From Pseudomonadota bacterium (GTDB lineage: Bacteria; Pseudomonadota; Gammaproteobacteria; Steroidobacterales; Steroidobacteraceae): DNA of 64,000 bases. The notes under the pieces were generated by a model. The model searched no databases and was not told the origin of the DNA. It saw nothing but the letters and a program-made list of their open reading frames with translations. The stretch's first letter is position 1. Every line of letters begins with the position of its first letter. Location: contig JANXOV010000099.1 of assembly GCA_025357635.1 (NCBI GenBank), positions 1 through 64,000 on the forward strand. Reading direction: 5' to 3'. Made by a program: the position numbers and the translations under genes. Shown piece after piece: positions 60,208 through 64,000 of this stretch.

Positions 60208-60702
60208 TCAAGGCTGCGCACGTGGATAGAGTCCCACGTCATACATCCGCAAACCCGCCGACGCGTGATATTGATTGATCAAAGTCTCCACCATTTGCCC
60301 GCGATATCGATGCAACGAAATCTCAGTAAGGGGCTGCTTGCGCAACCTGCCCACCTCCGCCGCTTCATAGGGCTTCGCGCCGGTCGGAGCGCTGCCCTCG
60401 CCCATGTCGAACACCAGATAATTCAGCACCGCCGCCAACTCCTGATCGCTCAGGGTGCTGAAAGCGACGTTGGGCAAACGCGGCAGATAATCGCGGCCAG
60501 CTCGGGTGTTGAGGTAAAAGCCGATCAGACCCTTCAAAGTCGGAACCAGCTTCGAATTGGAAACGCCCTCGTCGCCATGACAGCCGCCACAGGCCAGCAG
60601 GTAGTTGCCGCGAGTCGCACCGGGCAGCGACGGCGGTACGGCGCCGGTCAGACCCGCTGCGAACAAAGCGCAGGCTGCGGCGACCAGCGCGCCCCGGCGC
60701 AT
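60208..60702 (-). CDS. Monohaem cytochrome c of the amine dehydrogenase cluster
   Basis: The 164-residue protein has a signal peptide (about 1-22), then a haem-binding CGGCH motif at 38-42 and a possible axial Met in VFDMGEG. It is a periplasmic class I cytochrome c. It starts four bases after the amine dehydrogenase light-chain gene and probably accepts or relays electrons from that enzyme. Aralkylamine dehydrogenase clusters are known to carry a small c-type cytochrome gene after aauA. Confidence 0.88.
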   Translation of the reverse strand: MRRGALVAAACALFAAGLTGAVPPSLPGATRGNYLLACGGCHGDEGVSNSKLVPTLKGLIGFYLNTRAGRDYLPRLPNVAFSTLSDQELAAVLNYLVFDMGEGSAPTGAKPYEAAEVGRLRKQPLTEISLHRYRGQMVETLINQYHASAGLRMYDVGLYPRAQP

Positions 60703-60706
60703 GGGC

Positions 60707-61249
60707 CTACGTGCCCGACAACCCAACCAGTGCCGCCGTCGAACAATGATAAGTGGCCGACGCATTGCCGAAGCACCAGATGATGTCGTTGTTGAGGGGA
60801 GCCCGATAGGTGGGTAGTTCTCGATCGGCGCCGTCGCACTGACAGGACTTGCCGGCCTTGCACACCGGCGTGCCGCAGCAGTCGCGATAGGCAATGATGT
60901 AAGAGCGGTTGTCGTCCGGATTCAGGCAGGTGCCGATCCAGGACACCGGCGATGGCTCCGCACCGGGAGGACAGGTGTGCGATCCGCCGCCGCAGCAACT
61001 GCACATCACGCCATCCGCGGCACAATACTTCCAGTACGTGCATTTCGTATCGTCCTTCGTCTGCGCGTTGCGCTCGAAGTCCGTCTTCGGCGCGGTGGCA
61101 GTCGCGGCCCGCGCCACCGGCAACAGCGGCAGCAGGGGCGCTGCGGCCAACACTGCGCCCAGCTTCGCGATGAAGCCTCGACGCGAGGAGTACCCGGCGA
61201 GCGTGCGCGTGAGCTGCTCGCCAATCTTGTCAATCGGAGATTTCGACAC
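60707..61249 (-). CDS. aauA: Aralkylamine dehydrogenase light chain (TTQ subunit)
   Basis: The 180-residue precursor starts with a long twin-arginine leader (SSRRGFIAKLGAVLAAAP) and has 14 cysteines for a disulfide-rich mature core. The two tryptophans that become tryptophan tryptophylquinone are Trp104 (PVSWIGTC) and Trp158 (NNDIIWCF). SWIGTC and the C-terminal TAALVGL are nearer to aromatic amine dehydrogenase than to methylamine dehydrogenase. There is a three-residue insertion between the tryptophans near CKAGKSC compared with the AADH sequence I remember. The enzyme deaminates phenethylamine or tyramine in the periplasm. Methylamine dehydrogenase (mauA) is the alternative. Confidence 0.9.
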   Translation of the reverse strand: MSKSPIDKIGEQLTRTLAGYSSRRGFIAKLGAVLAAAPLLPLLPVARAATATAPKTDFERNAQTKDDTKCTYWKYCAADGVMCSCCGGGSHTCPPGAEPSPVSWIGTCLNPDDNRSYIIAYRDCCGTPVCKAGKSCQCDGADRELPTYRAPLNNDIIWCFGNASATYHCSTAALVGLSGT

Positions 61250-61261
61250 GGTGGTGTTCCT

Positions 61262-61861
61262 TTATTCGACGGGTTCCGCCTGCGCTTTCAAATACGCTTG
61301 AAGCGTGGCAAAGCCGGTTTCCTTGGCGATGATCAGACTTTCGAAGTGTTCGCGGCTGTTGACCAGTCCCTTGGCGGCGATGACGCCCTGGTCATCCAAC
61401 AACACGGCGAACGGGAGTTTGTCGACGCGGTAAGCCATGCCTATCGCGGCTCCATTGACGAAATGACGCTCGTCGATGCCAAATCGTTCGATCAGCTTTT
61501 TCTGTTCGCTCAGGTCCGCGTCGCCGACGAACAAGACCTCCAGCCGCTCGCTCCTGGCAAAATCCAACGCAATCGGGATCAGCTTCTTGCAGATCGGGCA
61601 GGTTTGAGAAACGAAAAGCATCAACAGCGCCTTGCCGGCGGCCAGCTTGCCGCCAACCGTGATGGCATTGCCGGCCAATGCGATCGCTTCGAGGCGCGGG
61701 GATTGTTCCCCGACCCCGGGCCCCGCGCTATTGATCAACGCGCCGGCCGGAGCGACCCGTTCATGCAGCACGCCGACCTGTCGCGCCAGCGCCAACACCG
61801 TCAGGCTCAGCACAATCACCGCGACCCAGAGCAGGACATTGGAAATCATTGCAATTGTCAT
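61262..61861 (-). CDS. aauD: Amine dehydrogenase maturation thioredoxin-like protein
   Basis: The 199-residue MauD/AauD family protein has an N-terminal membrane anchor (about 5-27) and a thioredoxin-like domain with the CPIC motif (Cys88, Cys91). It is needed to form the many disulfides of the light chain. GGAG lies five bases before the ATG. It precedes aauA by 12 bases in the usual B-E-D-A order. Confidence 0.93.
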   Translation of the reverse strand: MTIAMISNVLLWVAVIVLSLTVLALARQVGVLHERVAPAGALINSAGPGVGEQSPRLEAIALAGNAITVGGKLAAGKALLMLFVSQTCPICKKLIPIALDFARSERLEVLFVGDADLSEQKKLIERFGIDERHFVNGAAIGMAYRVDKLPFAVLLDDQGVIAAKGLVNSREHFESLIIAKETGFATLQAYLKAQAEPVE

Positions 61862-61870
61862 CGGCTCTCC

Positions 61871-62419
61871 TTAAGAACCTGCCGCCAACGGGCGACGCCA
61901 GGACGGAACAAGGCTCCAAAGGATATTGAGTGTCTGCAAAAGAACGAACAGCACGCCGCCCAACAGGAGCGCATCGATCCTCATCCAGGAATCCGGCAAC
62001 GGCCCGGCGGAAAACAGCGTCAAACCCGTCAGCAGCGCCAGCACGGCATTGCGCAGGACGAAGATCCAGCTTAGCCGCTGCTTCAGGGCGCTCTGGAAAC
62101 ACCCGCAATCGATATCCCGCCTGCCCCTCAGCACATTGATGCCCATGGCGGTGGCGAACAGAACAAGCAGACCCATCGCGGCCACGTCCGGCCATGGGTA
62201 CGCAAGGTTCAGCAGGAGCGCCGACCCGAGCACGGCCTCGACGGGCGGCAGGATGTAGGTGACGGGGGCGATGAGAACATCCGGCAGCAGCCGATAGTTG
62301 GCGATGACGCCTTGGAACTGCGCCCAGTGACGCATCTTGCCGATCGCGGCCGTCAAAAATACCAGGGCGACCAGTGTCCTGATGCCCATGGCCAGGGCTT
62401 CAATTGCGACAGCGTTCAT
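61871..62419 (-). CDS. aauE: Amine dehydrogenase maturation membrane protein
   Basis: The 182-residue MauE/AauE family protein has about four hydrophobic segments and a conserved DCGCF (Cys105, Cys107) on a loop. It works with AauD in disulfide formation or export of the light chain. The ATG at 62419 was used; longer frames run into aauB. Confidence 0.91.
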   Translation of the reverse strand: MNAVAIEALAMGIRTLVALVFLTAAIGKMRHWAQFQGVIANYRLLPDVLIAPVTYILPPVEAVLGSALLLNLAYPWPDVAAMGLLVLFATAMGINVLRGRRDIDCGCFQSALKQRLSWIFVLRNAVLALLTGLTLFSAGPLPDSWMRIDALLLGGVLFVLLQTLNILWSLVPSWRRPLAAGS

Positions 62420-62453
62420 GGTCGGTTGTTTGCAGTGGAGTTGAAATTTCGCA

Positions 62454-63656
62454 TCAGTATCCGGGCACCCAGACCATGTGACCACCGGCAGACTCGATCT
62501 TGAGCTTCAGTTCACCCGTGGCCGCATCCATCACAAGATCGTTCCCCTCCGGATTCAGAAGATACAGAAGCGGATTCTCATCTTGCGACACACCCATGCT
62601 TTGGTAATAGGGCGCCTTGTCATCACCCAGGCCGCTGGTGGGCGCCGGCCGCAACGGGAACCGCGACAACAACGCATGAGTTTTGGTATCGAGCACCCAC
62701 ACTTCAGTGCCACCTTGCTTGTGCGTCCAATAATTCCCCGTGTGCATCAGAACGAACAACCTGCCGCTTGCCTTGTGGTACGCCGCCAGCTGCGACCCGC
62801 CCGGCCGCCAAGCCAATTCCTGCACACCGGTTCCCGCCGCTGCGTATCCGGCGGCCTGCTGAATCGACCAGGGCTTGTCGACGACGGTGTCGAATCCCAG
62901 CTTTGCCGGGTAGACCAGGCCCGAGTAGGAAAGGAATATTGCATTGCCGGTGACACGATCGACAAAGCTGTCGTCGAATATCGGATCCTTGTTGGCGTCG
63001 AAAAATGGCCTGGTATGCGTGACTTTGGCCGGTCCGGATTCCGGGATGCTCACGCTCGCCAGAGAGCCGTCGCCGCACAGGGAGGAAAACCCCTGCTCAC
63101 CCCAGGGGAACACCAGCGCGCAACCGGGAATTTCCACCGTGCCCGCGACCACCTGCTGCTTGAGATCGACCCAGACGACCGACGAGGCGGGCTGCAGAAG
63201 GTATACGTAGGCGCGTGAGCCGGATGCGTTGATGTCGAAGTTCTGCACCTTGCTCACCAAGGCGCGGCCGGGCAATCTGATTTCTTTCATCAGGTGCAGG
63301 CTCTTCGCATCGTAGATAGACACCAGATCATGGCGGTCACCGCGAGCGCCGTGGGTCCAGTAAGTCTCGGAGACATAGAAGCGGCTGTTGTCGGGCGCGA
63401 TCGCAAGATTCGAAATGTAGCCCGCCGGAATCGACCCTTCCATCTTGCCGCTGTCGCCATCGAATATCATGAAACTGTCGCCATCCCAGCCGCTCGTGAA
63501 AAAGCGATGCGGCACATCGAGCCTCAACGTGGCGACATCACTCACTTCGGGCTCCAACACCGGCAATGCCGGGGACGCCTGGGAAGCGGTGGCGGCCCAG
63601 GCGGACAGTCCCATCGAAGCCGCCAACAGCCACTTGTTGATCGCCGCATTGATCAT
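62454..63656 (-). CDS. aauB: Aralkylamine dehydrogenase heavy chain
   Basis: The 400-residue protein has a signal peptide (about 1-27) and a beta-propeller of the amine dehydrogenase heavy chain family: GYISNLAIAPDNSRFYVSETYWTHGARGDRHD near 80-110 and TGELKLKIESAGGHMVWVPGY at the C-terminus. It scaffolds the TTQ light chain in an alpha2beta2 enzyme. It is the first gene of the cluster and is divergent from an MFS transporter gene. Confidence 0.93.
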   Translation of the reverse strand: MINAAINKWLLAASMGLSAWAATASQASPALPVLEPEVSDVATLRLDVPHRFFTSGWDGDSFMIFDGDSGKMEGSIPAGYISNLAIAPDNSRFYVSETYWTHGARGDRHDLVSIYDAKSLHLMKEIRLPGRALVSKVQNFDINASGSRAYVYLLQPASSVVWVDLKQQVVAGTVEIPGCALVFPWGEQGFSSLCGDGSLASVSIPESGPAKVTHTRPFFDANKDPIFDDSFVDRVTGNAIFLSYSGLVYPAKLGFDTVVDKPWSIQQAAGYAAAGTGVQELAWRPGGSQLAAYHKASGRLFVLMHTGNYWTHKQGGTEVWVLDTKTHALLSRFPLRPAPTSGLGDDKAPYYQSMGVSQDENPLLYLLNPEGNDLVMDAATGELKLKIESAGGHMVWVPGY

Positions 63657-63789
63657 TTGAATTCTCCGTGTCCCTTGCGCATCAGGCGCAACGGATCAAA
63701 GCATGGCCTCGTCTGCCGGTCAAATCCCCAAGAGGCTGACGCTTGTGCCATAACGCCACCGATGCGCGGTAGTTTGCTAGGCTGTGCCG
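63657..63789. promoter_or_regulatory. Divergent region, aauB / MFS transporter
   Basis: This 133-base gap holds the promoter of the amine dehydrogenase operon. An inverted repeat TTGCGC-ATCAG-GCGCAA at 63675-63691, close to the aauB start, is a candidate operator. No regulator gene adjoins within the window. Confidence 0.4.
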
Positions 63790-64000
63790 ATGAGCAATGG
63801 TGCTGCGTTTGAGCTGCCCATGATGAGTGAGGTCCGGCGCAACGCCGTGTTGATCCTGGCATCCTGCGTCGGCGTCATCTGCAGCTCGATCGTCCTGCCG
63901 TTCTATACCATTGGTGCACTCCTGAAGCCGCTGAGCGCCGAATTCGGCTGGGCCCGTGCGGACGTCCAACTCGCCATCCTGTTCAGCTCCGGCCTGGGAG
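63790..64000 (+). CDS. MFS transporter, 5' part only
   Basis: An open frame of 70 codons runs from the ATG at 63790 to the window end. After a short hydrophilic start (MSNGAAFELP) it has a hydrophobic segment and YTIGALLKPLSAEFGWARADVQ, the loop pattern of MFS proteins of the oxalate/formate-like branch. Import of aromatic amines is suggested only by its position next to aauB. Confidence 0.8.
   Translation, partial: MSNGAAFELPMMSEVRRNAVLILASCVGVICSSIVLPFYTIGALLKPLSAEFGWARADVQLAILFSSGLG

Noticed and set aside
1..64000. tRNA, rRNA, CRISPR arrays, insertion sequences, prophage or conjugation genes
   Set aside because: Gaps between genes are at most about 220 bases and show no cloverleaf, repeat-spacer array, transposase or terminal inverted repeats that I could see; a dedicated RNA search was not possible.

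Overview
The window is about 64 kb of dense, GC-rich coding DNA with short intergenic gaps, frequent 1-4 base start/stop overlaps and several TTG/GTG starts. Families such as PaaABCDE, BetAB, heterotetrameric sarcosine oxidase, HiPIP and TTQ amine dehydrogenase suggest an aerobic proteobacterium, probably gammaproteobacterial; the taxon is an inference from gene content. I saw no rRNA, tRNA, CRISPR array, insertion sequence or phage gene.

Region 1 (1-25.9 kb) is a methylated-amine catabolic island. Choline enters by an ABC importer (13862-16782, with an unusual fused binding protein/permease) and is oxidised to glycine betaine by BetA and BetB. Carnitine is handled by a carnitine dehydrogenase/thioesterase fusion (24393-25883), a BKACE-type dehydrocarnitine cleavage enzyme, a second thioesterase, an ADP-forming acyl-CoA synthetase, CaiD and an acyl-CoA dehydrogenase. 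These routes converge on betaine. A GcvT-type dimethylglycine/sarcosine dehydrogenase, sarcosine oxidase SoxBDAG and PurU then strip methyl groups and feed the folate one-carbon pool. A corrinoid protein plus DUF1638 at the left edge suggests B12-dependent methyl transfer. A GlxA-type AraC regulator and a TetR regulator are the likely controls.

Region 2 (26.0-41.5 kb) is a less familiar module: a class III aminotransferase, two adjacent phytoene-desaturase-like flavoenzymes, a GcvT-like demethylase, a polyamine-type ABC importer scattered over three transcription units, an alkaline-phosphatase-superfamily enzyme, a Rieske oxygenase, an aldehyde dehydrogenase, a BetI-like regulator and an HD-domain protein. 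It looks like uptake and breakdown of an unidentified methylated amine or polyamine and is the best candidate here for an undescribed pathway.

Region 3 (41.5-60.2 kb) carries phenylacetate degradation: paaABCDE-G-I-K-J-Z in one long leftward operon with divergent paaX. Two M16 peptidases and the polyamine-type binding protein follow paaZ without a gap. Next come a branched-chain-type 2-oxoacid dehydrogenase (fused E1, and E2) with a divergent Lrp regulator, a HiPIP and a protease-like protein that has lost two catalytic residues.

Region 4 (60.2-64 kb) is an aralkylamine dehydrogenase cluster in the order aauB-E-D-A plus cytochrome c, followed by the start of an MFS transporter. Oxidation of phenethylamine by this enzyme would give phenylacetaldehyde and, after oxidation, phenylacetate for the neighbouring paa operon.
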